Of a stretch of 64,000 nt of DNA, positions 11,474 through 19,602 are shown one piece after another. The notes under the pieces are model-generated. The model made no database searches, had not been told where the DNA came from, and saw nothing but the letters and a program-made list of their open reading frames with translations. The stretch is from Thermus igniterrae ATCC 700962. GTDB lineage: Bacteria > Deinococcota > Deinococci > Deinococcales > Thermaceae. The stretch's first letter is position 1. Every line of letters starts with the position of its first letter. Both the position numbers and the translations under genes were made by a program. The DNA lies in assembly GCF_000376265.1 (NCBI RefSeq), contig NZ_AQWU01000068.1:20655-84654 (forward strand). Reading direction: 5' to 3'.

Positions 11474-11979
11474 GCTTCCTCCTTCCAGCGCAAGAGGGGC
11501 TTGGGGTCTTCCGGGTTCAGGAGAAGCCCTTCCCCACTTTTTAGCACCAGGAGCACCCCCTCCCCCCGCCGGGCCCCCACGTAGACCTCCACCGGTTTTC
11601 CCCCTAGCCGCCACCGCCGCCGGTGGTAGCCGGGCATGGCGCTCTCCCCCCGGCGGGTCCACCAGGGGAGGGCGTAGGCTATAGGCCGCACCTCGGCCAC
11701 CTGGGAGCGGTGCACCAGGCGCTTGCCGAAGGGGAAGTGGACCGTGAGGGTGGGGCCCTGGAGCTCGTAGTAAAGCTCCTGGGGGAGGCGGGAGAGCCAG
11801 AGGAAGAGGCCTATGAGGATGGGGAGCTCCAGGAGGGCCAGGGCCAGGAGGAGGGGAAGGGCCTCTGGGGTTTCCCAAGCCAGGAGGAGCATCCCTCCTG
11901 CCGTGGCCAGGAGGGTAAGGGCCAGGAGGCCCAGGAAGAAGGGCCTAGGGTTCCCGTCCCTCCTCGGGGCTAGCCTCAT
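11470..11979 (-). CDS. Membrane protein with bacterial PH-like domain
   Basis: 169 aa. Two N-terminal transmembrane helices (about residues 13-35 and 40-62) precede a cytoplasmic beta-rich part ([32 protein letters not shown] and [22 protein letters not shown]). The layout and the PGYH motif fit the bacterial PH domain family (PF10882-like), often found beside ABC exporters and stress genes. It overlaps the end of the ribbon-helix-helix gene by 35 bases and is coupled to the CPBP gene. The function is unknown. Confidence 0.6.
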   Translation of the reverse strand: MRLAPRRDGNPRPFFLGLLALTLLATAGGMLLLAWETPEALPLLLALALLELPILIGLFLWLSRLPQELYYELQGPTLTVHFPFGKRLVHRSQVAEVRPIAYALPWWTRRGESAMPGYHRRRWRLGGKPVEVYVGARRGEGVLLVLKSGEGLLLNPEDPKPLLRWKEEA

Positions 11980-12130
11980 CCTTCCACCTCCCCGCCCGCT
12001 TGGCGGCCTCCTTCAGGAGGTATTCAATCTGGGCGTTGACGCTTCGGAGCTCGTCCTGGGCCCACCGCTCCAGGACCCGGTAGAGCCTGGGGTCCAGCCG
12101 CAAGAGGAGCCGCTTCTTCTCCTCCCTCAC
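11945..12130 (-). CDS. Small ribbon-helix-helix (Arc/MetJ-type) protein
   Basis: 61 aa from a GTG at 12130. [20 protein letters not shown] followed by [22 protein letters not shown] has the beta-strand/helix/helix pattern of Arc-type DNA-binding proteins, with RLLLRL as the DNA-contacting strand. It lies 9 bases after the SPFH gene. Arc-like proteins encoded next to SPFH proteins recur in bacteria and may regulate the operon or link it to the membrane protein. The short basic N-terminus and charged tail are typical. Confidence 0.75.
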   Translation of the reverse strand: MREEKKRLLLRLDPRLYRVLERWAQDELRSVNAQIEYLLKEAAKRAGRWKDEASPEEGREP

Positions 12131-12139
12131 CGCTTGCCC

Positions 12140-13003
12140 TTAGGTGTAAAGGGTGCCCACGTTCACCACCGGCTGGGCCTGGGCCTCGGAGACCAGGGCC
12201 ACCATGAGGTTGTTCACCATGGCCGCCCTTCGCTCCTCGTCCAGGGCGATGCCTTCCGCCTCGAGGCCCAAAAGGGCCTCCTTCACCATTCCCACCGCCG
12301 CCTCCACGATGAGCCTGCGGGCCGCCACCACCGCCAGGGCCTGCTGGCGGCGGAGCATGGCCTGGGCCACCTCGGGGGCGTAGGCCAGGTGGGTGAGCCG
12401 GGCCTCCAGCACCTCCACCCCGGCCACCTTGAGCCGCTCCTGCACCTCGGCCTTCAGTTCCTCGGCGATCTCCTCGGGGTTGCCCCGTAGGGACTTGCCC
12501 TCGGCGTCGTAGGGGTAGCGGCTGGCCAGGGCCCGGATGGCCGCTTCCGACTGGATGGCCACAAAGGTCTGGTGGTTTTCCACCTGGAAAAGCGCCTGGG
12601 CCGTGTCCACCACCCGCCAGACCACCACGGCGGCGATCTCAATGGGATTGCCCTGGGCGTCGTTCACCTTGAGGCGGTCGGAAGTGAAGTTGTGCACCCT
12701 CAAGGAGACCCGCCGGCGCAGGGCCAGGGGGTTGGCGTAGTGAAAGCCCTCCTCCCGCACGCTCCCCACGTACCGGCCGAAGAAGACCAGGGCCACGGCC
12801 TCGTTGGGCTGCACGGTGAAGAGGCCGCCCGCCAGAAGCCCCAGGGCCAGGAGGCTTCCCAGAAGGTGCCAGAGGTAAAAGACCTCTCGTTCCCGTATTC
12901 CCCCGTACACCGCCCAGCCCAGCCAGAGGAGGGCCAGGAGCAAAAGCCCCAGGGCCAGAAATCCACTCGTCCGCCACGCCGAAAACTCCCTTATCTCGCG
13001 CAT
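12140..13003 (-). CDS. SPFH/Band 7 domain membrane protein
   Basis: 287 aa from the ATG at 13003. Two hydrophobic segments near the N-terminus ([20 protein letters not shown] and [21 protein letters not shown]) are followed by an SPFH domain: [29 protein letters not shown], then [23 protein letters not shown] and a charged helical region [46 protein letters not shown]. Such prohibitin/flotillin-like proteins form ring oligomers that organise membrane proteins. The start is 10 bases after the ABC permease stop, in the same operon. Confidence 0.9.
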   Translation of the reverse strand: MREIREFSAWRTSGFLALGLLLLALLWLGWAVYGGIREREVFYLWHLLGSLLALGLLAGGLFTVQPNEAVALVFFGRYVGSVREEGFHYANPLALRRRVSLRVHNFTSDRLKVNDAQGNPIEIAAVVVWRVVDTAQALFQVENHQTFVAIQSEAAIRALASRYPYDAEGKSLRGNPEEIAEELKAEVQERLKVAGVEVLEARLTHLAYAPEVAQAMLRRQQALAVVAARRLIVEAAVGMVKEALLGLEAEGIALDEERRAAMVNNLMVALVSEAQAQPVVNVGTLYT

Positions 13004-13013
13004 ACTGGCCTCC

Positions 13014-14192
13014 TCAGTTCCGGAAGACCACCTCTTCCCGGGCGAAGACCCGCACGGCAAAGACCAGGGCCAAAAGGGCGTAGACCAGGGTGGAGCCCCA
13101 GGTGAGCCCGGTCTGCCAGGGGGTGGCGCTTCCCTTCAGCAGGGCGTCCATGAGCAGGGCCACGTTGAAGAGGGGCAGCAGGTGGTGCCAGTCCTGCACC
13201 GTCATCAGCCCCCGGAACTGCAGGAAGATGAGGGGCAAAATGGCCAGGAGCATGAGGGGGCTCATGTAGCTCTGGGCCTCCTTGAAGCTGCGGGCGTAAA
13301 GCCCCACGCTCACCATCACCGCCCCCATGAGGAGGGCCAGGAGGAAGGCCGAGACCAGCAGGGCCAGAAAGCTTCCCGCATCCAAGGCCACCTGTCCCCC
13401 CAGCTCCAGGGTTTGGCCGGTCTCCGTGAGGAGGCCCGCCCCCGTGCGGGCGGCCCACGCCCCCCCCAGGGCCAGGCCGAGGAGCCCCGCCACCCCCGAG
13501 AGGAGGGCCATGGCCACCGCGGCCAGGGTCTTGCCCAGGGCCAGGTGGAGGAGGGGTACGGGGGCCATGAGGAGGGCCTCGAGGGTGCCCTTCTCCTTCT
13601 CCCCCGCGGTGGCGTCCACCGCCACCACCTGCCCCCCCGAGAGGATGAAGGTGATGAGGAAGAAGGGGAGGAGGAAGCCCAAAATCCCCCCGGCCTTCTC
13701 CCGCTCGGGGGAGGCATCCAGGAGCTCCACCTGGAAGGGGGTGAGCACCTCCTTGGGCACCTGGCGCCGGGCAAGCTCCTCCGCCACCTTGCGCATCCTT
13801 AGGGCCTCCAGGGCCTCCCGCACCTTGCCCGCCGCCACCTGGCCCTCGGAGATCCCCCCTGCAAGCCGGGCGTAGATGCGGTAGCGCCCCTCTTCGTAAA
13901 GGACCCCCACGGGGAACTCCCCTTTCCGCACGGCCTCCTGGGGGTCGGGGCTCGGCTTGGGGGCCAGCTTGGCCTCCTCCAGGGCCTTCAGGGCCTCCTC
14001 CGGCAGGCCGGCCACCGCCACCTCCTGGGTTTTGGCCGCCGCCCCCTGGAGTAGCCTCCCCATGAGCAGGCTGGGCCCGAACATGAAGACCGGCATCAGG
14101 AGCACCGGGAGCACCAGGGTGGAGAAGATGAGCTTGCGGTCGCGGAAGACCTGCAGGAGTTCTTTCCAGAAAACCCGGTAGACGTCCTTCAT
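13014..14192 (-). CDS. ABC-2 type transporter permease (NatB-like)
   Basis: 392 aa. [34 protein letters not shown] is the typical start of NatB-like ABC-2 permeases, with TM1 at about residues 22-44. A large extracytoplasmic loop (about 50-170) follows, then five more helices, with [20 protein letters not shown] (about residue 200) as the conserved coupling loop. NatAB-type systems export sodium or antibiotics; the substrate here is unknown. It overlaps the ATPase gene as ATGA. Confidence 0.88.
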   Translation of the reverse strand: MKDVYRVFWKELLQVFRDRKLIFSTLVLPVLLMPVFMFGPSLLMGRLLQGAAAKTQEVAVAGLPEEALKALEEAKLAPKPSPDPQEAVRKGEFPVGVLYEEGRYRIYARLAGGISEGQVAAGKVREALEALRMRKVAEELARRQVPKEVLTPFQVELLDASPEREKAGGILGFLLPFFLITFILSGGQVVAVDATAGEKEKGTLEALLMAPVPLLHLALGKTLAAVAMALLSGVAGLLGLALGGAWAARTGAGLLTETGQTLELGGQVALDAGSFLALLVSAFLLALLMGAVMVSVGLYARSFKEAQSYMSPLMLLAILPLIFLQFRGLMTVQDWHHLLPLFNVALLMDALLKGSATPWQTGLTWGSTLVYALLALVFAVRVFAREEVVFRN

Positions 14193-14908
14193 GCCACCTC
14201 CCGCACCTTCTGCACGAAGGCCCGCTCCAGGCTGCCCCCGCCCATGGCCAGGGCCTCGGCCTTGGTGCCCTCATAGACCAGCCTTCCCTGGTGCAAAAAC
14301 CCCACCCGGTCCGCCAGCTCCTCGGCCTCGCTCATCACGTGGGTGGAGTAGAGGATGGTGTGGCCCAGGTCCCGGTAGGCCTTCACGAAGTCCAGAAGGG
14401 CCCGCCGGGCGAAGATGTCCAGGCCGGAGGTGGCCTCGTCCAGGAGGAGCACCGGGGGGCGGTGGAGGATGGCCCGGGCGATGACCACCTTTTGCCGCAT
14501 GCCCGTGGACATCTCCATCACCTGTTTTTCCAGGGTCTCCTCCATGTCCAAAAGGGCCACCACCCAGTCCAGGGCCTCCCGGAAGGCCCGGCCCTCGAGG
14601 CGGTAAAACCCGGCGAAGAAGGCCAGCACCTCCCGCCCCGTGAGCCGGTCGTAGACCCGCATCCCCCCGTTCACCAGGCCCAGGCGGCGGCGCACCTCCA
14701 GGGGTTCTCGCCCCACGTCAAACCCCGCCACCCGGGCCTCCCCTCGGGTGGGCCGCACCAGGGTGGCCAGCATCCGCAAGGTGGTGGTCTTGCCCGCCCC
14801 GTTGGGGCCCAGGAGGGCGTAGACCTCCCCGGGACCCACGGTGAAGGTAAGGTCCTGCACCGCCAGATGGTGCCTGTAGGCTTTGGTCAGGCCTGCGGCT
14901 TCAATCAT
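14189..14908 (-). CDS. ABC transporter ATP-binding protein (NatA-like)
   Basis: 239 aa from the ATG at 14908 (MIEAAGLTKAYRHHLAV). Walker A is GPNGAGKTTT, the signature reads MSTGMRQK rather than LSGGQ, Walker B is VLLLDEATSGLD, and the switch histidine is in STHVMSEAEEL. The STGMRQK-type signature is common in NatA-like ABC-2 ATPases. An upstream ATG in frame at 14926 would add six residues, but the -10 TATCAT (14922-14917) lies 8 bases before the chosen start. First gene of the 10688-14908 cluster. An inverted repeat over the -10 suggests repression. Confidence 0.92.
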   Translation of the reverse strand: MIEAAGLTKAYRHHLAVQDLTFTVGPGEVYALLGPNGAGKTTTLRMLATLVRPTRGEARVAGFDVGREPLEVRRRLGLVNGGMRVYDRLTGREVLAFFAGFYRLEGRAFREALDWVVALLDMEETLEKQVMEMSTGMRQKVVIARAILHRPPVLLLDEATSGLDIFARRALLDFVKAYRDLGHTILYSTHVMSEAEELADRVGFLHQGRLVYEGTKAEALAMGGGSLERAFVQKVREVA

Positions 14909-14923
14909 ATATCTTAATGATAT
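14909..14923 (-). promoter_or_regulatory. Inverted repeat over the natA-like promoter (operator candidate)
   Basis: ATATC-TTAAT-GATAT is a perfect 5-bp inverted repeat with a 5-base spacer. It covers most of the -10 TATCAT and ends one base before the start codon. In such a GC-rich genome a 15-bp AT-rich palindrome on a promoter is a plausible repressor site. Confidence 0.5.
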
Positions 14924-14963
14924 CACACCCTGCCCGGGCGGTCAAGGCCATAATGGAAGCTGG

Positions 14964-15248
14964 ATGAAGGCCATGACCTTCTGGGTCAAGCCCCAGAGCT
15001 CCATCGAGGCCCTGCCGGAGGCCCACGACCTGGTGCAGGACCTCCTGGAGCTTTTCTACGAGTACTTTCCCGAATACGAGGGCTGCCTGGGCTTCTCCCA
15101 GTCCCCCCGGCGCCCCCGCTACCTCTTCCTCTACATGGAAGGTCCCTGCGGGGGGCTTTTGCCCACCGCGGCCCTCTTCCTCAAGGACCTCCTGGAAACC
15201 GCCTTTCCCGGGGCCGAGGTGCGGGTGTACGGCAAGCCCTGGCCCTAG
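14964..15248 (+). CDS. Conserved hypothetical protein
   Basis: 94 aa from the ATG at 14964 (MKAMTFWVKPQSSIEALPEA); a second ATG 6 bases later is also possible. It is a soluble alpha/beta-looking protein with three aromatic-rich stretches (ELFYEYFPEYEGCLGFSQS, RYLFLYMEGPCGG) and two cysteines. I do not recognise the family. CATAAT at 14950-14955, 8 bases before the start, may be a leaderless -10. It diverges from the ABC cluster and converges on the adenosyltransferase gene. Confidence 0.65.
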   Translation: MKAMTFWVKPQSSIEALPEAHDLVQDLLELFYEYFPEYEGCLGFSQSPRRPRYLFLYMEGPCGGLLPTAALFLKDLLETAFPGAEVRVYGKPWP

Positions 15249-15252
15249 GCCT

Positions 15253-15816
15253 CTAGCGCCGCTTCTTGACCAGCCACTCCTCTTCCCGCACCCCCTCCCG
15301 GGTGTTCACCACCCGGGCCAGGACGAAGAGGAGGTCGGAAAGCCGGTTCAGGTAGCGGAGGGTTTCTGGGTTCACCGGCTCCTCCCGGCTTAAGGCCACC
15401 ACCTTGCGCTCGGCCCGGCGCACCACCGTGCGGGCCAGGTGCAGGGCGGCTGCCGCCGGGTGCCCCCCGGGGAGGATGAAGCCCCGGAAGGGAGGGCTTT
15501 CCCCCATGTAGCGGTCAATGAGCCCCTCCAGGTGCTCCACGTCCTCCGCGTCCATGCGGGCGATGTTCTTCTCGTAGGGGCTACCCATGCGGGTGGCCAG
15601 GTCGGCCCCCAGGTCAAAGAGGGCATTCTGGATGCGCTCCAGGAGATCGTGGAGGTCCAGGTGCTCCTTGGGCAGGAGGCTCCGGGCCAGGCCGATGGCG
15701 GAGTTGGCCTCGTCCACGGTGCCGTAGGCCTCCACCCGGGGGTGGGCCTTCACCACCCGTTCGGCCCCGTAGAGGCCGGTTTCCCCTGCGTCCCCGGTCT
15801 TGGTGTAAATCTTCAT
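15253..15816 (-). CDS. Cob(I)alamin adenosyltransferase, PduO type
   Basis: 187 aa. It transfers the adenosyl group of ATP to corrinoid cobalt, making adenosylcobalamin. The N-terminal ATP-binding motif KIYTKTGDAGETGLYGAERV, the conserved EAYGTVDEANSAIGLAR and the C-terminal RTVVRRAERKVVALS with NRLSDLLFVLARVVN are all intact. No other cobalamin genes are nearby. The -10 TAGAAT (15828-15823) is 6 bases before the ATG. The divergent MFS gene has a separate -10, and both lie within a 32-base gap. Confidence 0.95.
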   Translation of the reverse strand: MKIYTKTGDAGETGLYGAERVVKAHPRVEAYGTVDEANSAIGLARSLLPKEHLDLHDLLERIQNALFDLGADLATRMGSPYEKNIARMDAEDVEHLEGLIDRYMGESPPFRGFILPGGHPAAAALHLARTVVRRAERKVVALSREEPVNPETLRYLNRLSDLLFVLARVVNTREGVREEEWLVKKRR

Positions 15817-15848
15817 GGCCCCATTCTAGGGGGGTGTATCCTGAGGGA
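15817..15848. promoter_or_regulatory. Two facing leaderless promoters (adenosyltransferase / MFS)
   Basis: Minus: TAGAAT at 15828-15823, 6 bases before the ATG ending at 15816. Plus: TATCCT at 15837-15842, 6 bases before the ATG at 15849. The two -10 elements are adjacent but do not overlap, unlike those at 4397 and 37320. Confidence 0.6.
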
Positions 15849-17072
15849 ATGCGCCCTGGGTTCTTCTACGGCTGGGCGGTGGTGGCGGTGGCGGCCCTGG
15901 CCGTCTTGGTGGCCGCTGGCCACCGCTCGGTGCCCGGGGCCCTGATCCAGTTCGTCCACCGGGACCTGGGCTGGGCCATGGGGAGCATCTCCCTGGCCAC
16001 CGCCTTGGGCCTGGTCCTCTACGGCTTGGGGGCTCCCTTGAGCGGCCACCTCATGGACCGCTACGGTCCCCGGCGCGTCACCCTCTTCGGCCTGAGCCTC
16101 ATGACCCTGAGCCTGGGGCTAGGGGCCTTCATGGGGGAACTCTGGCAGCTCCACCTCCTCTGGGGGGTGCTGGGCGGCGTGGGGACCGGGGTGGTGGGGA
16201 GCGTCCTGGGGGCCACGGTGGCCAACCGCTGGTTTGTGCGGCACCGGGGGTTGGTCACGGGGGTCTTCGGGGCGGCCACCTCCGCGGGGCAACTCGTCTT
16301 CATCCCCGCCCTGGTGGCCTGGGCCACGGGGGCGGGCTGGCGGGAGGCCAGCGCCCTCATGGCCGGGGTTTCCCTCCTGGCCCTAATCCCGGTCCTCCTC
16401 TTCCTGAAAGACCACCCCGGGGAGCTGGGTCTGAGGCCCCTGGGGGCCCCTGCCGGGATGCCCCCCATGCCCCCTCGGGCGGAGGTAGGGGTGATGGGGC
16501 GGGCGGTGCGCACCCGCACCTTCTGGCTCCTGGCCGGCACCTTTTTCCTCTGCGGGGCCACCTCCAACGGCATCGTGGGGGTGCACTTCATCCCCTATGC
16601 CGTCTCCTGTGGCTTCACCCCCACGGTGGCCTCGAGCCTCCTGGCGGTGGTGGGGGGGCTGAACTTCGTGGGCACCCTGCTTTCCGGCTACCTGACGGAC
16701 CGGTACGACCCCCGGCTTCTCCTGGCCCTCTTCTACGGGCTTAGGGGGCTTTCCCTCCTCTTCCTGCCCTTTGCCGACACCCTCGAGGCCATGCTCCTCT
16801 TCGCCGTGGTCTTCGGCCTGGACTACATCGCCACCGTACCCCCCACGGTGGCCCTGACGGCGGACAGCTTCGGACGCCAGAACGTGGGCACCGTCTATGG
16901 CTGGATCTTCGCCGCCCATCAGGTGGGGGCGGCCCTGGCCGCCTGGGGCGGTGGGGTGGCCCGGGATGCCCTGGGGACTTACACCCTGGCCTTCCTCCTG
17001 GCAGGGGGGCTGGGCTTGGGAGCGGCTTTGCTCTCCCTGGGCCTGCGCCGGCCGGCGGCCCTGGCCTCCTGA
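15849..17072 (+). CDS. MFS transporter
   Basis: 407 aa from the ATG at 15849; a GTG at 15834 would add five residues. About twelve transmembrane helices. The first helix is preceded by MRPGFFYGWAVVAVAALAV, a start typical of the oxalate/formate or monocarboxylate-like MFS group. The loop motif GHLMDRYGPRRVTLFGLSLM (loop 2-3) matches the MFS signature GxxxDRxGxR, and YLTDRYDPR repeats it after helix 8. The central loop holds the charged PLGAPAGMPPMPPRAEVGVMG segment. The substrate is unknown. The -10 TATCCT, 6 bases before the ATG, supports this start. Confidence 0.87.
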   Translation: MRPGFFYGWAVVAVAALAVLVAAGHRSVPGALIQFVHRDLGWAMGSISLATALGLVLYGLGAPLSGHLMDRYGPRRVTLFGLSLMTLSLGLGAFMGELWQLHLLWGVLGGVGTGVVGSVLGATVANRWFVRHRGLVTGVFGAATSAGQLVFIPALVAWATGAGWREASALMAGVSLLALIPVLLFLKDHPGELGLRPLGAPAGMPPMPPRAEVGVMGRAVRTRTFWLLAGTFFLCGATSNGIVGVHFIPYAVSCGFTPTVASSLLAVVGGLNFVGTLLSGYLTDRYDPRLLLALFYGLRGLSLLFLPFADTLEAMLLFAVVFGLDYIATVPPTVALTADSFGRQNVGTVYGWIFAAHQVGAALAAWGGGVARDALGTYTLAFLLAGGLGLGAALLSLGLRRPAALAS

Positions 17073-17102
17073 AAAAATGAACCCTGGGGCTAGCCCCAGG
17101 GT
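17072..17102 (-). terminator. Intrinsic terminator downstream of tRNA-Arg
   Basis: The perfect hairpin ACCCTGGGGC-TA-GCCCCAGGGT (17081-17102) is followed, on the minus strand, by TTCATTTTTT, a usable T-tract. It sits just after the plus-strand MFS stop and may also slow transcripts from that side, though the plus strand has no T-tract. Confidence 0.7.
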
Positions 17103-17111
17103 GTCGGCCTT

Positions 17112-17188
17112 TGGCGGGCCCGAGAGGATTCGAACCCCTGACCTGCTGATCCGTAGTCAGCCGCTCTATCCAACTGAGCTACGGGCCC
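17112..17188 (-). tRNA. tRNA-Arg (ACG)
   Basis: A cloverleaf folds with acceptor GGGCCCG/CGGGCCC, D-arm GCTCAGTTGGATAGAGC, anticodon stem GCTGA-TCAGC with loop CTACGGA (anticodon ACG), and T-arm CAGGGGTTCGAATCCTCTC. Discriminator G and an encoded CCA follow (77 nt with CCA). The ACG anticodon is normally deaminated to inosine and reads CGU/CGC/CGA. Confidence 0.96.
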
Positions 17189-17200
17189 AAGCCGAACCCT

Positions 17201-17230
17201 AAGGTAGCACGGCCAGGGGGGGCTTGTCAA
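17201..17230 (-). promoter_or_regulatory. tRNA-Arg promoter
   Basis: On the minus strand TTGACA (17230-17225) is followed after 18 bases by TACCTT (17206-17201), placing transcription start a few bases before the mature tRNA 5' end at 17188. The -35 overlaps the bases just upstream of the small plus-strand gene. Confidence 0.6.
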
Positions 17231-17232
17231 TA

Positions 17233-17454
17233 ATGAAGGGCGTGCGGGAAGCCCGTCTGGAAGCCCACGTCCTGGCGCTCCTTCGGGAGGAAGAGACCCT
17301 GGATGGCCTCCACGCCCGCCTCAAGCCCCTCTTCCCCCGCCTGGGCAAGGCTACCCTCTTCGCCCTCCTGGTGCGGCTTCGCCGGGAGGGGCGGGTGGTC
17401 TACCGGGAAGGGCGCTTCCGCCTAGCGGGGGAAGCGCAGGGTCAGGACGTTTAG
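17233..17454 (+). CDS. Small winged-helix-like hypothetical protein
   Basis: 73 aa from the ATG at 17233 (a TTG at 17224 is also in frame). The sequence reads as helix-helix-strand: VREARLEAHVLALLREEETLDGL, then LGKATLFALLVRLRREGRVVYREGRFRLAG. The last part resembles the recognition helix and wing of a winged-helix DNA-binding domain, but the resemblance is by eye only. Its 3' end overlaps the convergent metalloprotease gene by 33 bases, so it could be an accidental frame. Confidence 0.45.
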   Translation: MKGVREARLEAHVLALLREEETLDGLHARLKPLFPRLGKATLFALLVRLRREGRVVYREGRFRLAGEAQGQDV

Positions 17455-19542
17455 CCCGTCGGAGAGCTGGACCTCAAAACTCCCCCCAGGGGGCAGGCCC
17501 TCTAGGAGGAAGCGGCTTTCCCCACCCCGGTGCCAGAGGCCCAAGGGGGTGCGGGTGCCGTCCCCGGCCAGGTGGAAGAGGGAGAGGAAGGGGTAGACCG
17601 TCCAGCGCACCCAGAGGAAGCCGTTCTCCTCCCTCAGCACCACCTGGGGCTCCGCCTGGGGCAGGAGGGGCGGGGAGAACTCCTTCAAGAGGGTGTTTCC
17701 CCGGAAGAGGGCCAGCTGGCCCCAGGTGCCCTTGGGTAGCCGGGCCTGGAAGTGCAGGGTGCCCTCGGAGTCCAGGAGGGTGTAGACGGGGACCTCGAGG
17801 CCATTTGCCCGCAAGCGGTAGAAGGAGGGCTCCCCCTCGGGCAGGGCCCGGGTGAGGAGGGGTGGGTTGAAGACCACCTCATCCCCCTGGATGCGCCCCG
17901 AAAGGAGGAGTCCTTCCTCGGCCAGGGACTGGGGGCGTGGGGGGTTCGTCTCCAGGAAGGCCTGGGCCTTTTCGTAGTTGTAGTCGGAGATCCAGACGGG
18001 GTTGCAGTAGCTCATGAGGTCGTAGAACTGGCCCGGGTTGCGGAGGGTGCCACTGGCCAGGTCGTAGCCCCAGGTGCCGATGCGGCCATTGGGGTAGGGA
18101 TAGTCGGGATCCCCCGAGACACCGCAGGGAGCGTGTCCCCGGCCGAAGTTGTGCCCCAGCTCGTGGGCCATGACCGTTGGGGCGCTTTGGGGGTAGTCCC
18201 AGCCCACGGCCACGGGGAAGCCGATATAGCCGATGCCGGCGATGCCCGAGGTGTAGGAAACCCGCACGAAGCCGTAGTAGTAGCGGCCACTCCCGTCCTG
18301 CTGCCGCAGGAGGCGGAGCTCGTTCAGAAGCTGGCTCCAGCCACTGCTGTCGTTGCTGCTCAGGGTGCCCGAGAAGGTGTAGGGAGCCCGCTGGGTGAAG
18401 GAAATCTCCTTCAGGGGCCAGATGCGCCAGAGGGTCTCGGCAAAGGTGGGTATGGAAGCGTTCTGTCCCTGGTGCACTACGGGGACCACGGTAAGGTGGA
18501 GGACAGTGCCCGCCCCCAGGCTGGGGCTTAAGGAAAGGGCGTTGTCGGTCTCATCCGTCTCCGCCACCTGGTTGGCCGGGTCGGCCCGCAACTCCACCCG
18601 AAGCCCGGGGGCCACCCACTCCTTGGGAAGGGTGGCGTTGCAGGTGGTGGCCAGGTTCCCGGGGTCTGTGGCCGTGGGGATGGGGCTTGGGCAGGCGAAG
18701 GTGAGGTTGCCCTGGAAGGTGCTGTTCAGGTAGACCGCCCCCGAGAGGGGTTGGCCCAAGGAGAGGGGGGTTGGGCTGGCCAGGAGGTGCACCCGCAGGA
18801 GGGCAGGCTTGCCCGCCACCAGGCGCAGGCTCTCCTTCAAAACCGTCTGCCCCCACTCGGCCTTGGCAATGCGGAGGTTCACCGAAGAGGAGGGGCTCAC
18901 GGTGAGGGGGAGGTCCGCTTCCCTGGCCAGGCTGCCTGCGGTGGCCCGCACCTTAAGGTTGTAGGTGCCGGGGGTTACACTGCTTCCCACGCTGAGGGTG
19001 AGGGTCTGGTTTACCGGGCTGGGGCCCGAGACGTTCAGGCTTGTGGGGGAGAGGCTTACTCCGCTGGGGGCCCCCACCAGGCTGAGGTTCACCGTGCCGG
19101 TGAAGCCGTGTTGGGGGGTGATGGTCAGGGTGGTGGTGCCCTGGGCGCCCTGCTGGACGGTGAGGCTGGTGGGGTTGAGGGCGAGGGTGAAGTCCCTTTT
19201 GGGCCTGACCCTTACCTGGATCTGCCTTTGGGCGGTGGCCCCCCGGGGGTCTTGGACCTCGAGGCCCACCGTGTGTTCCCCGGGGTTAGCGTAGGTATAG
19301 GTATACCCCTGGTCACAGGGAGAAAGCCGTAGCTGGACCCCTGCTTCTGGCCTGAGGGTGCAGGTGAGAGGAGCCCCTTCGGGGTCTTGGGCGTTCCAGG
19401 TGAAGTGCACCTTGAGGGGAACTTCCCCTTCCACGGGGGTTGCCTGAAAGACCAGAAGCCGGGGGGGCTGGTTGGGGGAGGCTTGTTCGCAAGCGGCGAG
19501 GAGAACCAGGGCCAGGGCGAGGAGGTTCGCCAAACGGGCCAT
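17422..19542 (-). CDS. Secreted lipoprotein metzincin metalloprotease with PKD/Ig-like domains
   Basis: 706 aa from the ATG at 19542. MARLANLLALALVLLAAC is a lipoprotein signal ending in a LAAC lipobox, so the mature protein should be lipid-anchored. A PKD-like domain follows (about 25-110), then an Ig-like repeat (FTLALNPTSLTVQQGAQGTTTLTI, about 115-205) and a CARDB-like segment with VAETDETDNALSLS. The protease motif HELGHNFGRGH (about residue 460) supplies three zinc histidines, and DLMSYCNP is a Met-turn. A beta-rich C-terminal part follows. The substrate is unknown. TAGGGT, 7 bases before the ATG, supports a leaderless start. Confidence 0.85.
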   Translation of the reverse strand: MARLANLLALALVLLAACEQASPNQPPRLLVFQATPVEGEVPLKVHFTWNAQDPEGAPLTCTLRPEAGVQLRLSPCDQGYTYTYANPGEHTVGLEVQDPRGATAQRQIQVRVRPKRDFTLALNPTSLTVQQGAQGTTTLTITPQHGFTGTVNLSLVGAPSGVSLSPTSLNVSGPSPVNQTLTLSVGSSVTPGTYNLKVRATAGSLAREADLPLTVSPSSSVNLRIAKAEWGQTVLKESLRLVAGKPALLRVHLLASPTPLSLGQPLSGAVYLNSTFQGNLTFACPSPIPTATDPGNLATTCNATLPKEWVAPGLRVELRADPANQVAETDETDNALSLSPSLGAGTVLHLTVVPVVHQGQNASIPTFAETLWRIWPLKEISFTQRAPYTFSGTLSSNDSSGWSQLLNELRLLRQQDGSGRYYYGFVRVSYTSGIAGIGYIGFPVAVGWDYPQSAPTVMAHELGHNFGRGHAPCGVSGDPDYPYPNGRIGTWGYDLASGTLRNPGQFYDLMSYCNPVWISDYNYEKAQAFLETNPPRPQSLAEEGLLLSGRIQGDEVVFNPPLLTRALPEGEPSFYRLRANGLEVPVYTLLDSEGTLHFQARLPKGTWGQLALFRGNTLLKEFSPPLLPQAEPQVVLREENGFLWVRWTVYPFLSLFHLAGDGTRTPLGLWHRGGESRFLLEGLPPGGSFEVQLSDGLNVLTLRFPR

Positions 19543-19602
19543 CCCACCCACCCTAGCAGGTGGCATGGGGTCTTGGATGAGAGGCTGTTATCCTGAGGTT
19601 CA

